From assembly GCA_964554265.1 (NCBI GenBank), contig CAZKOB010000002.1, positions 1 through 64,000 on the forward strand: a stretch of DNA of 64,000 nt. Direction: 5' to 3'. Below are positions 9,138 through 19,900 of the stretch, piece after piece (position 1 is the first letter of the stretch; the number at the start of each line of letters is the position of its first letter). Source of the stretch: RGIG8745 sp964554265 (GTDB lineage Bacteria; Bacteroidota; Bacteroidia; Bacteroidales; Bacteroidaceae). Both the position numbers and the translations under genes were made by a program. Under the pieces are notes generated by a model. That model was not told the origin of the DNA, made no database searches, and saw only the letters and a program-made list of their open reading frames with translations.

Positions 9138-9857
9138 TTGGACAATACTGAGCAGCGACAGCTCCATCTGCAGCACCTCGCTCTTGGTGGTGGTGCCCAG
9201 GGCGAGGCGTCGCTGAGCCATCTGGTGCAGCGACTCGCGGTCGGATAGTGTCGAGACGCTCTGCCTGTAGTCGGACTGCGCCGAGAGCACTCCGAAGAAC
9301 AGCGACGTGGTGTGTATGGCGATGTCCTGCATGGATGCCATGTATGCCCGCTGCGCCACTTCATACTCTATGGGTGCCGTCTTCTTCTCCCACTTCAGCG
9401 CGTTGAATGCCCTCAACGGCTGGGTGTAGCTGATGCGCATGGGCTGCGAATTGTAGGTCCTCTCCTTGTAGGTGAACTGCTCGAGTCGATACAGATACGA
9501 CTGAAGAGAAACTGTACCTCCAGTTGCTGCTATCTTCTGATCCACCGACAGGGTGAGGCTGTTGGAGAGCGAATTGTTGTTTACATACGCCACCTTGCCA
9601 TCCTCGTAGTTGCGCGCCTCCACTATGGAGTGGTCGAAGTTCATCAGCCCGCCACTGAGGTTGATTGATGGTAGCAACTCAGCTTTGAATGACCGATAAG
9701 TCCAGTAGCTTGCCATGAAAGAGTAGCGTGCTAGTGACGCATCGTATGAATTCTGTTGGGCAATGCGAATGGCATTTGCTAATGATAATTCTTGCGCTTC
9801 GGCATAACCTATAGATGTCACTAAGGAGATTATTGCAATGAAATACTTCATAATCAT
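9027..9857 (-). pseudogene. TolC-family outer membrane efflux protein, 3' truncated by R2
   Basis: The frame starts at 9857 with a signal peptide (cleavage near AEAQ) and about 240 residues of an outer-membrane efflux (TolC-like) protein, including the usual start ELSLANAIRIAQQNSYD and the helical hairpin repeat. After residue ~240 (LSLLSIVQMNF) the rest of the frame, to 9027, is translated R2 repeat and not TolC. Full proteins of this family have about 420-500 residues, so roughly the second half is gone, including the second set of beta strands. No partner MFP or RND genes are nearby. Probably non-functional. Confidence 0.85.
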
Positions 9858-10304
9858 AAAATTCCGGAAAGTCAGAACGGAACAGAATGCTATCTTCAGC
9901 CATCGCTTCTATGCGTTGTCTTAAAGTATTGCTATCTATAGAATGTCCATTTAATATATAACCTTTGAAAGGTTGGTAATTTTTCAAAGATAAAGTAAAT
10001 GTTTTTTTCGATTGACAATAAATTATAGTGGTTTTATGTCTTTTTTTACAAATTATCTGAGAATTGTATAAGAATGTCTGATGCTTGTCATGCGTAGATT
10101 CCCAAGCCATGATGTTTAATAAATATTAAAATCTTTAGTTTGCATACTTTTGTGTCTTCAAAATCGAGCCAACAATACTTTTCTGTCGTATTAAATTCCC
10201 TGCACTGATTATCAAGAAGTACTACAAATTTGGAATGACTGAACCGGAAATATAAAAACACTCTTTTGAAAAATCAAAATCACCGTATTGTTTTTTGTAA
10301 TCAG
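9858..10304. other. Intergenic stretch upstream of the tolC remnant
   Basis: No confident gene. A minus-strand open frame begins at 10110 and runs into tolC in another frame; its first 80 or so codons lie outside tolC but resemble nothing I recognise. The stretch is AT-rich and could hold a second gene remnant that went with tolC. Confidence 0.4.
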
Positions 10305-10383
10305 CACTGCTGATTATAAAAACTGCACTGCTGATTTTATAATCTGCACTGCTGATTTTACAATCGGCAGTGCAGATTTAAGA
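10305..10383. repeat. Three 21-bp tandem repeats plus an inverted unit
   Basis: Three direct units of 21 bases (10305-10325, 10326-10346, 10347-10367), each starting CACTGCTGATT, are followed by CAGTGCAGATT, the reverse complement of the unit core. The units are themselves near-palindromic (AATCTGCACTGCTGATT against AATCGGCAGTGCAGATT). They lie about 370 bases upstream of the etfB promoter. They could be protein-binding sites or a hairpin; there are no unique spacers, so this is not CRISPR. Confidence 0.7.
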
Positions 10384-10737
10384 AATAAGTGCGGTGAAAA
10401 CTACTTTCCTGTGGAGTGAAATTAAATTTCTTCAGTCTGTAATGTAATGATTCTCAATGTTCTACAGGAAAAGAAAAGTTTGCGGCGGAGGAATCTGTGA
10501 GAACAACAGCTAAGAAACCATCCGACTCACGAGACGAGTCTGTAAATACACCGGTAAAATGATCTCTATTGTATATGGGAAACCGTTTTGCGCCCTATGG
10601 CAGGTACTTCCGTAAAAATGCTACATTCTTGGAGTGACTTTGTGCAATCAGCTCTTTGGCCTGCGGATTCAAATACTCTCAAAATCGGCAGAAAACTTAG
10701 TTTTCTCCTTATTCTGTCATAAAAAAAACTATCATTG
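10384..10737. other. Intergenic stretch with degenerate P-element tips
   Basis: No gene seen. Two P-like tips (GGAGGAATCTGTGAGAACA near 10485 and GAGTCTGTAAATACACC near 10535) show that old repeat fragments lie here. Confidence 0.4.
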
Positions 10738-10767
10738 TTGGTGAAAAGAGATTTTTCAGTAACTTTG
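10738..10767 (+). promoter_or_regulatory. Promoter of the etfBA-acyl-CoA dehydrogenase genes
   Basis: TTG (10738-10740), 19 bases, TAACTTTG (10760-10767), an excellent Bacteroidetes promoter. Start expected near 10775, giving an untranslated leader of about 70 bases before etfB. Confidence 0.75.
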
Positions 10768-10847
10768 CAGCTATTACATGCGGACTGCTGCAACAAGTTA
10801 TACTGCTAATCAGAAATCTAAATATATAATTTTTATATCTTAAATAT

Positions 10848-11720
10848 ATGAGTTTAAAAATCATCGTACTCGCGAAGCAGGTCCCTGACACGCGCAATGT
10901 CGGACCGGACGCGATGACTCCGGAGGGAACTGTGAACCGTGCTGCTCTGCCGGCCGTGTTCAACCCCGAGGATTTGAATGCCTTGGAACAGGCTTTGAGA
11001 TTGAAGGATGCCAATCCCGGTTCTACTATTACCATGCTTACAATGGGATTGCCGAAGGCAACGGAAGTGCTGCGCGAAGGACTCTTCCGTGGTGCGGATG
11101 CAGGCTGTCTGCTCACCGACCGTGTGCTTGGAGGTGCCGACACTCTTGCCACAAGTTATACTCTTGCTCAGGGCATAAGGAAAATCGGAGATTATGACAT
11201 CATCCTTTGCGGACGTCAGGCTATCGACGGGGACACTGCTCAGGTAGGTCCGCAGGTGGCAGAGAAGCTCGGTCTCACCCAGATTACCTATACCGAGGAG
11301 ATTCTGGAATGTACAAAGGAGAAGATTGTGGCAAGGCGCCATATCGACGGAGGTGTGGAAACAGTGGAAGGTCCTATGCCTATCGTGGTGACTGTCAACG
11401 GAAGTGCAGCTCCATGCCGCAGCCGCAATGCCAAGCTTGTGATGAAATACAAGAAGGCGAAGACTGCGCAGGAGATAGCGGCTCTTTCTGACGAGGAGAA
11501 GGCTTTTTATGAGGCCCGTCCTTATCTTATGATACAGTCGTGGGGCGCTGCCGATATTGATGCCGATCCGGCACAGATCGGTAAGGCTGGATCGCCTACG
11601 AATGTGAAGGCTGTCAAGAATATCGTATTCAAGGCAAAGGAGAGCAAGACACTGACTTCGGGCGATGCTGATGTTGAAGGTCTCATCGTGGAACTTTTGG
11701 AGAGCAACACCATTGGATAA
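10848..11720 (+). CDS. etfB: Electron transfer flavoprotein, beta subunit
   Basis: 290 aa. Typical EtfB fold from the start (KIIVLAKQVPDTRNVGPD) with the conserved AMP/FAD-contact region ILCGRQAIDGDTAQVGPQ near 122-139. With EtfA it forms the heterodimer that passes electrons between an acyl-CoA dehydrogenase and other redox partners. It is followed by etfA and a dehydrogenase on the same strand. At 290 aa it is longer than classic mitochondrial EtfB (about 255), as in the anaerobic, sometimes bifurcating, ETF group; bifurcation cannot be decided by reading. Confidence 0.95.
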   Translation: MSLKIIVLAKQVPDTRNVGPDAMTPEGTVNRAALPAVFNPEDLNALEQALRLKDANPGSTITMLTMGLPKATEVLREGLFRGADAGCLLTDRVLGGADTLATSYTLAQGIRKIGDYDIILCGRQAIDGDTAQVGPQVAEKLGLTQITYTEEILECTKEKIVARRHIDGGVETVEGPMPIVVTVNGSAAPCRSRNAKLVMKYKKAKTAQEIAALSDEEKAFYEARPYLMIQSWGAADIDADPAQIGKAGSPTNVKAVKNIVFKAKESKTLTSGDADVEGLIVELLESNTIG

Positions 11721-11972
11721 GATTTAAGTTCTTGGACTGTTCGCCGGATTTCCTGAGCTTTGCGGGACTTTGGGCGGATTCATCCGGACTGCCTGTCCGG
11801 ATAGGGCGCCCGGTCGGGAGTTCTGGATGCCTGAATGGCCGTGTCGGAGTCATTCTCTTCGGGAAAAATCCGCAGGAATGGCAGCGGATGGAATTTTCGG
11901 GACGCGGATATACTATCTGTCCGCAGAGGACGCGGACGGTCCGGCAAACTTAAAAACAAAAAAACTAAAGAA

Positions 11973-13010
11973 ATGAACAACGTATTTGTATATTGTGAAC
12001 TTGAAGGCAACAAAGTTGCTGACGTAAGTTTGGAGCTTCTCACAAAGGGCCGCAAATTGGCGAATAAGCTCGGTGTGCAGCTCGAATGTGTCTGCATCGG
12101 TTGCGGACTTGACGGTGTTGAGAAGCAGGTTATGCCTTTCGGTGTTGACAAAGTGCATGTGTTTGATGCTGAAGGCCTGTTCCCTTACACTTCACTCCCT
12201 CATACATCGGCTGTGGTAAATCTGTTCAAGGAAGAGCAGCCGCAGATCTGTCTGCTCGGTGCTACAGTTATTGGCCGTGACCTTGGTCCGCGTGTCTCTT
12301 CTGCATTGCATTCCGGACTGACAGCCGACTGTACTCAGCTTGAAATCGGAAGTTTCGACATGAAGGTGAAGGTGGACGGCGAATTTGTTGAAAAGCACTA
12401 CGAGGACCAGCTTTACCAGATTCGTCCGGCATTCGGCGGTTCCATCATTGCGACTATCGTCAATCCGGAGCATCGTCCGCAGATGGCAACGGTTCGCGAC
12501 GGAGTGATGAAGAAGGAAGTGCTTGATGAAAACTACAAGGGCGAAGTGGTTCGTCATGATGTGGCAAAGTATGTGCCTGAGACAGATTATGTGGTCAAGG
12601 TTCTCGACCGTCATGTGGAGAAGGCAAAACACAACTTGAAGGGTGCCAACATTGTGATTGCCGGAGGATACGGTGTCGGTTCAAAGGAGGGATTCGACCA
12701 GCTGTTTGAACTGGCAAAGGAGATTCATGCCGAAGTGGGTGCAAGCCGTGCCGCTGTAGACGCAGGATGGATTGACCACGACCGTCAGGTGGGACAGACA
12801 GGTGTGACTGTACGTCCGAAGGTCTATATCGCTTGTGGTATATCCGGTGCTATTCAGCATATCGCCGGTATGAAGGACAGTGGTATCATCATCTCTATTA
12901 ATAGTGACCCTAACGCTCCGATCAACCAGATTGCCGACTACATCATCAACGGTACGGTTGAGGAGGTTGTGCCGAAGTTGATAAAATATTATAAGAAGAA
13001 TAGTAAATAA
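11973..13010 (+). CDS. etfA: Electron transfer flavoprotein, alpha subunit
   Basis: 345 aa from the ATG at 11973, where the protein begins NNVFVYCELEGNKVADVS as in other EtfA. The same frame is open back to 11835, but that extension is arginine-rich and unlike the family. The C-terminal half has the ETF-alpha FAD signature: GGYGVGSKEGF, SRAAVDAGWI, GQTGVTVRPKVYIACGISGA and the closing NSDPNAPI. The 252-base gap from etfB is unusually long for partners and unusually G+C-rich; no gene was found in it. Confidence 0.95.
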   Translation: MNNVFVYCELEGNKVADVSLELLTKGRKLANKLGVQLECVCIGCGLDGVEKQVMPFGVDKVHVFDAEGLFPYTSLPHTSAVVNLFKEEQPQICLLGATVIGRDLGPRVSSALHSGLTADCTQLEIGSFDMKVKVDGEFVEKHYEDQLYQIRPAFGGSIIATIVNPEHRPQMATVRDGVMKKEVLDENYKGEVVRHDVAKYVPETDYVVKVLDRHVEKAKHNLKGANIVIAGGYGVGSKEGFDQLFELAKEIHAEVGASRAAVDAGWIDHDRQVGQTGVTVRPKVYIACGISGAIQHIAGMKDSGIIISINSDPNAPINQIADYIINGTVEEVVPKLIKYYKKNSK

Positions 13011-13198
13011 AGCCGGACAGGCCGGTGATGGAGGTACGGATTCGGAATTGAAGACCGGAAACTTTAGGGGTCCGGTATGAGATTGCCGATTCTTCGTACC
13101 GGAGATTTCCGGATGAATGGTTTGGACAAGAAAAATGCCCGGTTGTCCTGAATGGCATCCTCCCCTTTGATTGGGAGGTTAGGAGGGGACTTTGATTT

Positions 13199-14926
13199 AT
13201 GGCAAATTCATATACAGATTATCCTGAAATAAAATTCCACATGGAGCATGACCTTATGCACCGTATTGTGGAACTCAAGGAACGCAGTTTTGCGGATAAG
13301 GAAGAGTATGACTATGCACCTCAGAACTATGAGGATGCAATGGATTCATACGACAAGACATTGGAGATTGTCGGCGATGTGACGGCTAACGTAATTGCAC
13401 CGAACGCGGAGGCTGTAGATGCCGAAGGTCCTCATTGTGAGAACGGCCGCGTGCGCTATGCAGCGAAGACATACGAGAACCTTGACGCTACGATCAAGGC
13501 CGGCATGAATGGTATGACGATGCCGCGCCGCTATGGCGGTCTCAATCTGCCTATTACGGTCTATACAGCTGCCAATGAGATTGTTTCTGCCGGAGATGCG
13601 GGTTTTGAAAATATATGGTCGCTTCAGGACTGTACAGAGACGCTTTATGAGTTTGGTAACGAGGACCAGCGTAAGCGTTTCATTCCGCGTGTATGTGCCG
13701 GTGAGACAATGTCTATGGACCTCACAGAGCCTGATGCCGGTTCTGACCTCCAGTCTGTTATGCTCAAGGCTACATATTCGGAAGAGGAAGGCTGCTGGTT
13801 GCTCAATGGCGTGAAGCGTTTCATCACCAATGGCGATTCAGATATACATCTCGTATTGGCTCGTTCGGAAGAAGGTACGAGAGACGGACGTGGTCTTTCG
13901 ATGTTCATCTACGACAAGCATCAGGGCGGTGTGAATGTACGTCGTATAGAAAACAAACTCGGTATTCACGGAAGTCCAACTTGTGAACTTGTGTATAAGA
14001 ATGCGAAGGCTGAATTGTGCGGCGACCGTAAACTTGGTCTTATCAAGTATGTCATGGCTCTTATGAACGGCGCGCGTCTCGGTATTGCTGCGCAGTCTGT
14101 CGGTATAGAGCAGGCCGCATACGATGAAGCGCTTGCATACGCAAAGGACCGCAAGCAGTTTGGCAAGGAGATTATCAATTTCCCGGCTGTATACGATATG
14201 CTCGCACTCATGAAGGCAAAGCTTGATGCGGGACGTTCATTGCTCTATATGACAGCGCGTTATGTAGACATTTATAAGGCTCTCGATGATATTGCACGTG
14301 AACGCAAGCTCACTCCGGAAGAGCGCAAGGAGCAAAAGATGTATGCCAAGCTTGCCGATTCGTTCACTCCTCTTGCCAAGGGTATGAACTCGGAGTTTGC
14401 AAACCAGAACTCATACGACTGTATTCAGGTGCATGGCGGTTCCGGCTTCATGCTGGAATATAAGTGTCAGCAGTTGTATCGTGACGCACGTATCACAAGC
14501 ATTTATGAAGGAACTACGCAGCTCCAGACTGTTGCAGCGATACGATATGTCACTAACGGTACATACATGAGCACTATCCGTGACTATGAGGCGCTGCCGG
14601 TTATGCCTGAATATGAAGACTATATGAAGCGTATAAAGGAAATGGCTTCCAAGCTTGAGGCAAGTACTAATGCTGTGAAGGAAGCTGACAATCAGGAACT
14701 TCTTGATTTCTGTGCACGTAAGCTTTATGAAATGACAGCCTACACTGTCATGTGTCATCTCCTTCTTCAGGATGCACAGAAGGCTCCGGAACTTTTTGCG
14801 AAGAGCCTGAATGTGTTTGTCAACTATGCGGAGAGCGAAGTGGAGAAGCATTTCAACTATATTCGCAAGATGGATGCAGCGCAGCTTGACAATTATCGTC
14901 AGGCAGTGCCTACAGCTGAAGCGTAA
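13199..14926 (+). CDS. Acyl-CoA dehydrogenase
   Basis: 575 aa. N-terminal alpha-domain, central beta-domain with DLTEPDAGSD (174-183), and C-terminal alpha-domain with HGGSGF (412-417) and the catalytic glutamate E437 in SIYEGTTQ, plus about 130 extra C-terminal residues as in the long bacterial ACAD branch. It oxidises or, with bifurcating ETF, forms acyl-CoA (crotonyl/butyryl-CoA type substrates are possible). Its gene follows etfB and etfA, the expected electron partners. A purine-rich AGGAGGGG lies about 11 bases before the start, unusual in a phylum that rarely uses strong Shine-Dalgarno sites. Substrate not determined. Confidence 0.93.
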   Translation: MANSYTDYPEIKFHMEHDLMHRIVELKERSFADKEEYDYAPQNYEDAMDSYDKTLEIVGDVTANVIAPNAEAVDAEGPHCENGRVRYAAKTYENLDATIKAGMNGMTMPRRYGGLNLPITVYTAANEIVSAGDAGFENIWSLQDCTETLYEFGNEDQRKRFIPRVCAGETMSMDLTEPDAGSDLQSVMLKATYSEEEGCWLLNGVKRFITNGDSDIHLVLARSEEGTRDGRGLSMFIYDKHQGGVNVRRIENKLGIHGSPTCELVYKNAKAELCGDRKLGLIKYVMALMNGARLGIAAQSVGIEQAAYDEALAYAKDRKQFGKEIINFPAVYDMLALMKAKLDAGRSLLYMTARYVDIYKALDDIARERKLTPEERKEQKMYAKLADSFTPLAKGMNSEFANQNSYDCIQVHGGSGFMLEYKCQQLYRDARITSIYEGTTQLQTVAAIRYVTNGTYMSTIRDYEALPVMPEYEDYMKRIKEMASKLEASTNAVKEADNQELLDFCARKLYEMTAYTVMCHLLLQDAQKAPELFAKSLNVFVNYAESEVEKHFNYIRKMDAAQLDNYRQAVPTAEA

Positions 14927-14984
14927 GGTTGTTTGAGAAAATATGTGGGTGGCAGAGGAATGAGAATTCTTCTGCCGCTTTTTT

Positions 14985-15802
14985 GTTGGAGAACTCTTAG
15001 AGACATTTCTTCTTTCTTTTTGACACTAAGTCCACCTATCGCGGATGGAATCTTTTTAACACAATTAAGGTTCATTTGCATTTGAATGATTGCTGATTTC
15101 TTGATAATTTGTAGATAAATGATTGATAATCAAAAAAATACTATTTGGGTAGAACGGTGCAGTTTTAGATGCAAGAAGTACAGGTTGGGACAAAAATAGG
15201 AAATGTTGATAATCAACAAGTTATGAAATTATTCATCCAAAAATCCTGTTTTTCGTCGCCGGAATCTATCTTTGTTTTTCGTGGCATTGAAAAATCCGAT
15301 TTAAACTTTTTAAGAATTTAATTTGTGCAGCACCAAATTTCTGTCCGAAAAACGGACGTTTTCAAACTCGTGCACCTTGAAAATAAATTTCGTTCACCTT
15401 GAAAAAATTTTTAAAGCGCCTTTTAAACAAATTTGGTGCACCTTGAAAATTTATTTTCAGCGTACTCTTTTTTCAGACGATGCACACGCGAATGTGAATA
15501 AATGTATCTTTTCGGAGCGAAAATTGTATTGTTTTCACATTTGAATTTCAAGGCCTGAAAATGGCCTCAGAATCGCAAAAATGGAACTTCGGTAAGGTTC
15601 GGCCGATTTTAAGCGATTCTACGGGCTTTGAATTTTAACATTTCAGATTGTCAGAAAAAGTCCGTAATTTATGACAAATAGATGGTATGGAGTGGAGATG
15701 ACCAAACTGATTTATGAAGACCTTAGAACTCATGAAAAGACATCAAAGAAAACGCGAGAATCTTCGATGAGAATGTTTTGGTGACACGATGCCGAAGTCA
15801 GG
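14985..15802 (+). repeat. R element copy R3 (internal segment inverted)
   Basis: Lies between the convergent acyl-CoA dehydrogenase and AraC genes. Left module without a P palindrome, a complete -7-like box TATCTTTG near 15268, then the right module. The segment at about 15403-15447 reads TTTTTAAAGCGCCTTTTAAA where most copies read the reverse complement (AAGGCACTTTAAAA), so the 28-bp inverted repeat of R1 is not formed here. It ends at GCCGAAGTCAGG near 15802. Confidence 0.85.
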
Positions 15803-15856
15803 AAATACGACTTGTGAAGAAGCTCATATCCGTGCCTTTTGTATGGATTGGGAATC

Positions 15857-16717
15857 TCAGAAACCGCTAATTCTGCGAAACTCGGTGGGAGTCATGCCTG
15901 TTGTCTTTCTGAACAGACGAATGAAGTAAGAGTAGTCATTGTAGGCAAGGGTATATGCAATGTTTTTGACAGGCATGTTGCTCGTGACGAGCATCAGTTG
16001 GGCCCTTTCTATTTTCTTGTTGTTGATGTATTGCAGTGGCGAGAGTCCCGTTTCCCTTTTGAATATTCTGATAAAATACTCTTTTGACAGGCAGACTTCA
16101 GCTGCGACATTTTCTGTACAAAGCATATTGTACAGGTTCTTCTTGATGAAAGACAATGCCTTCTCCACACGCTCATCGGTCGTGCCTTCTTTGCGCTTGG
16201 CCTGTGCCAAGAACCGGGCGATGAGTATAAGGATGATTCCTTGCGATTCTATACGTCTGCTGATAGAGCTTTGTTTGTACCTTTTTATGTTGCTGATAAG
16301 CGTGGGATTGTTGTCGTATGTGGTAGGGTCAGAACTAGGCAAATGCATGGATGGATTCAGGTTCAGGAGTCTCTCAAACAGCATCTTGTCAGACTTTTCG
16401 GATGGAACTCCGACGGGAAATGTGTATTCGTCGAATATGCCTGATATGGATCTGTATTCTTCGTATATATGCAGATAGTAGTGGGTGAAAAGCGAATTGC
16501 AGATATAACTGTGTGGGGTGAATGCCGGTATCATGTACAGATTGTTCGGAGTTAATACATATTCTCCTTCAGGAAGGACGATGGATGCGGTTCCTTCTGT
16601 GACATAATAGATGCGAGTGAAGGGACTTTGCACATTCTTCCAGTTCCAGTCGCATTTATGTTTGGCAAGGCCGATATTGAGAATGAGCGGACTGAATGGG
16701 GTGGCAGATAAGGTCAT
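15857..16717 (-). CDS. AraC-family transcriptional regulator
   Basis: About 286 aa from the ATG at 16717 (an in-frame ATG at 16759 is also possible). N-terminal cupin-like sensor domain (about 20-150) and C-terminal AraC double helix-turn-helix, with the family signature RIFKRETGLSPLQYINNKKIERAQ followed by IAYTLAYNDYSYFIRLFRKTTGMTPTEFRR. It is transcribed divergently from the GH29 fucosidase with about 200 bases between the starts, so it is the natural candidate to control that gene in response to a sugar. Ligand unknown. Confidence 0.9.
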   Translation of the reverse strand: MTLSATPFSPLILNIGLAKHKCDWNWKNVQSPFTRIYYVTEGTASIVLPEGEYVLTPNNLYMIPAFTPHSYICNSLFTHYYLHIYEEYRSISGIFDEYTFPVGVPSEKSDKMLFERLLNLNPSMHLPSSDPTTYDNNPTLISNIKRYKQSSISRRIESQGIILILIARFLAQAKRKEGTTDERVEKALSFIKKNLYNMLCTENVAAEVCLSKEYFIRIFKRETGLSPLQYINNKKIERAQLMLVTSNMPVKNIAYTLAYNDYSYFIRLFRKTTGMTPTEFRRISGF

Positions 16718-16855
16718 ATTTGTATTCTTGTAGTTTGAGGGTGATAAGTGTAGAGGCAAAACTACCTTTTTTTTGTGTATTATACAATTAAAGAAAAAGG
16801 CAAATACTGCATGAATGTCAATTTTGTCCTATTTTATGCCTTTGATAGTCCTGTG

Positions 16856-16883
16856 TTGAACTGTATTATCTTGCTTATATTTG
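16856..16883 (+). promoter_or_regulatory. Candidate promoter of the fucosidase gene
   Basis: TTG (16856-16858), 17 bases, TATATTTG (16876-16883); the spacer is 2 bases short of ideal, which would fit an activator-dependent promoter. Start expected near 16890. Confidence 0.55.
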
Positions 16884-16926
16884 CAATGGAATAAAAAAAG
16901 ATACAGATAATAGATTTAATTTAACG

Positions 16927-19900
16927 ATGATGCAAGACTTGAAAAAATTTTTGTTTACGACAGCTGTGGCACTGTTGGTTGCAGAATCTGTCCATGCACA
17001 GTCTGATGAACCGGTGAAGGAAGGTCGGTTCTCTCCTGACTGGAAAAGCCTTAGCGGGTGGACTTGCCCGGAATGGTTCAAGGACGCCAAGTTTGGAATA
17101 TGGGCGCACTGGGGACCGCAGTGTCAGGCAGAGGCCGGCGACTGGTATGCCCGCTTCATGTATTATGAAAATTCCGGAGCCTATAATTGGCATGTAGAGC
17201 ATTTCGGAGAGCCTGAAACATTTGGCTTGAAGGACTTGTGTAATGCTTGGAAGGCGGAGAAGTGGAATCCGGAAGAACTTGTCGCACTCTACAAGAGTGT
17301 CGGTGCGCGTTATTTTTTCACTCTCGGCCAGCACCATGACAATTTTGACCTTTGGGACAGCCCTTATCAGGAATGGAACTCTGTGAACATAGGTCCGAAG
17401 CGTGACATTGTGAAGGAATGGAGCGATGCCTGCAAGAAGAACGGACTGCCGCTTGGAGTGAGTATGCACGGAAGCCATACATGGACATGGATGGAGAAGT
17501 CGCAGGATTATGACGGCAATCTGACCAAGGAAGATGGATACAAGCTGAATGAGGATGGTACGGAGAAATGGTGGAAGGGACTTGATCCGCAGGAACTTTA
17601 TGCCCAGCGTCATCCGCACAGTACAGGTTGGGAAAATTCCGGTACGATTCACAGCCAGTGGGACTGGGGAGCCGGAGCGGCGCTGCCTTCGGAGGATTTT
17701 AAGATGAAGTTTCAGAACCGCGTGCTGCAGTGTATCAACGACTACCAGCCTTCTATGTTGTATTTCGATGATACCGTATTGCCATTCTATGGATGCGATG
17801 ACCGGATTGGACTCAACATCCTGTCGCATTATTACAACTGGAGTGCAGAGGCCAATGAAGGTACTCCGCAGGTTGTCGTCATGGGAAAGATTCTGGAAGA
17901 TATGCACAAGCAGGCAATGTTATGGGATGTGGAGCGTGGTATTCCAGACCGTGTGCAGGAGGAGTATTGGCAGACGTGTACATGTATTGGCGATTGGCAT
18001 TACAATACATCAACGTATGAGAACAATGGCTATAAGTCAGCGCAGCAAGTGGTCGACATGTTGGTAGATGTGGTCAGCAAGAACGGTAACATGCTTTTGA
18101 GTGTTCCTATCAAAGGCAACGGTACGATTGATGAGAAGGAAATGGCTGTGCTCCAAGGAATAAAGGCGTGGATGGATATTAACGGCAAGAGTATATACGG
18201 AACGCGCCCGTGGAAGACTTTTGGTGAAGGTCCTCTTGCAGAGGCAAGCAATCCGATTAATTCACAGGGCTTCAATGAAGGCAATAATTATACTTGCAAC
18301 GATGTGCGCTTTGTGCAGAAGAATGACACGGTGTTCGCTACGATTATGCGCTGGCCTACAGGACAAAAATTTACGATAGAGTCGTTCGCTCCTACATCGA
18401 AGTACTATAGCGGAAAAGTGAAGAGCGTGGAACTTCTTGGTCATGGTAAGGTTGAATACACCCTGAATGTCGATGGCTTGACTGTTGTTTTGCCGGCTGT
18501 AAAACCGAATGGTATTGCTCCTGTATTTGCGGTTACCTTTGACAAAGACGATACGGAAGTGTCATTGTCAGAGATTCTGGAACTTTATGAACAGCGTGTG
18601 GCTGACCTGCTGAAGCTGACAAGTTATAATACCGGTAAGGTGAACCGTGAACGTGTGAATGATTTTGCCACTGTGGTTCGTGATGCAAAGGCATATATAA
18701 ATAATGCAGATGAAGCTACTCAGCAGAATGTGTTGAATACTGTCAACGAAGCATATGACAAGTTGAGAAAGGAAGGTGCCAATGAGGGCGGAGCTCCGAA
18801 CAAGGGGTATATGGCAGACGTTACGACGGAATATTTGGTGGAGTCGGCTAATTTCAGCCGTATGGACGATAAGGGTACGCGCTTCGGCACTCCTGCATAT
18901 TGGACCGTGGACAATTTTAATATTCCGAATGGCAAAGATGGAGTGAAGAATGGATTGGATAACTATCCTGGGCATGACTGTCTGATGCTCGGTGTCTGGA
19001 ACGATATTTCAAACTCAGCACAAGGAGAACTTGCCAATGCGCGTATTTACCGAAAGGTGCATCTTGTTCCGGGACGATATTATTTCGGCGCTGCATATAA
19101 TACGACTTATGGTATGAGCGACAAGGCTTATATCTTTGCAGCCGATTCTTTACTCGATACAGATGATATTCCTGACAGTTCGATTGCTTGTTGGCAAATA
19201 AACAAGAGCAAGACGAACGGCGAATTTACCGGTCTGTATTTCACGCTTACGGAAGAGCAGGATATCGTTTTGGGGTTTCAGGCAAACTTGCTCAATGGAA
19301 GTACAACGCAGGAATTTCGTGTTGACAATGTGATTCTGCTCGATTACGGACAGATGAATTATAGTGCACTCGAAGATCTTATAATGACAACCGAATTTGT
19401 GGCCGATGACTGCAAGGTGAATGACAATACCGGTTTCTTCAGTAAAGAGGCTGTAGGGAAATTGCAGGAAGCTTTGGAAGTGGCGAGAGAAGTCGATACG
19501 AACTCAAGCTATGATGAGGTGGAGACGGCATACAATCAGCTTAATGCCGCCTACGAGGATTTTATGCTCAACGGTAAGAACAAAGGCGGCGCACCGAACG
19601 AGGTCGGTTGTACAGATGTGACAACAGACTATCTTTTGGAATCTGCCGGTTTCAGCCGTGCGGATGAAAGCGTCACAACTCGTTTTGCTTCTCCTGCAAA
19701 CTGGATTGTTGAAAATTTTAAGATACCTAATGGTAGTAATGGCATAAAGAACGGACTCGACAAGTATCCTGGTTATGACTGTCTATCATTAGGTGTATGG
19801 AATGACAGAGATGACAATCAAGTCGGCAACCTCTCCAATGCGCGCCTGTATCGCAAAGTGCGTCTCAAGGCCGGCCGTTATTATTGGGGTGCAAGCTATA

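Noticed and set aside
9679..10110. Minus-strand frame upstream of and overlapping tolC
   Set aside because: Its second part is a shadow of tolC in another frame and the first 80 codons match nothing I recognise. Listed only as part of an unclear intergenic stretch.
10305..10383. CRISPR array
   Set aside because: Units are tandem without unique spacers, and no cas gene is in the window.
11835..11972. N-terminal extension of etfA
   Set aside because: The extension is arginine-rich and unlike EtfA, while the ATG at 11973 gives the family start.
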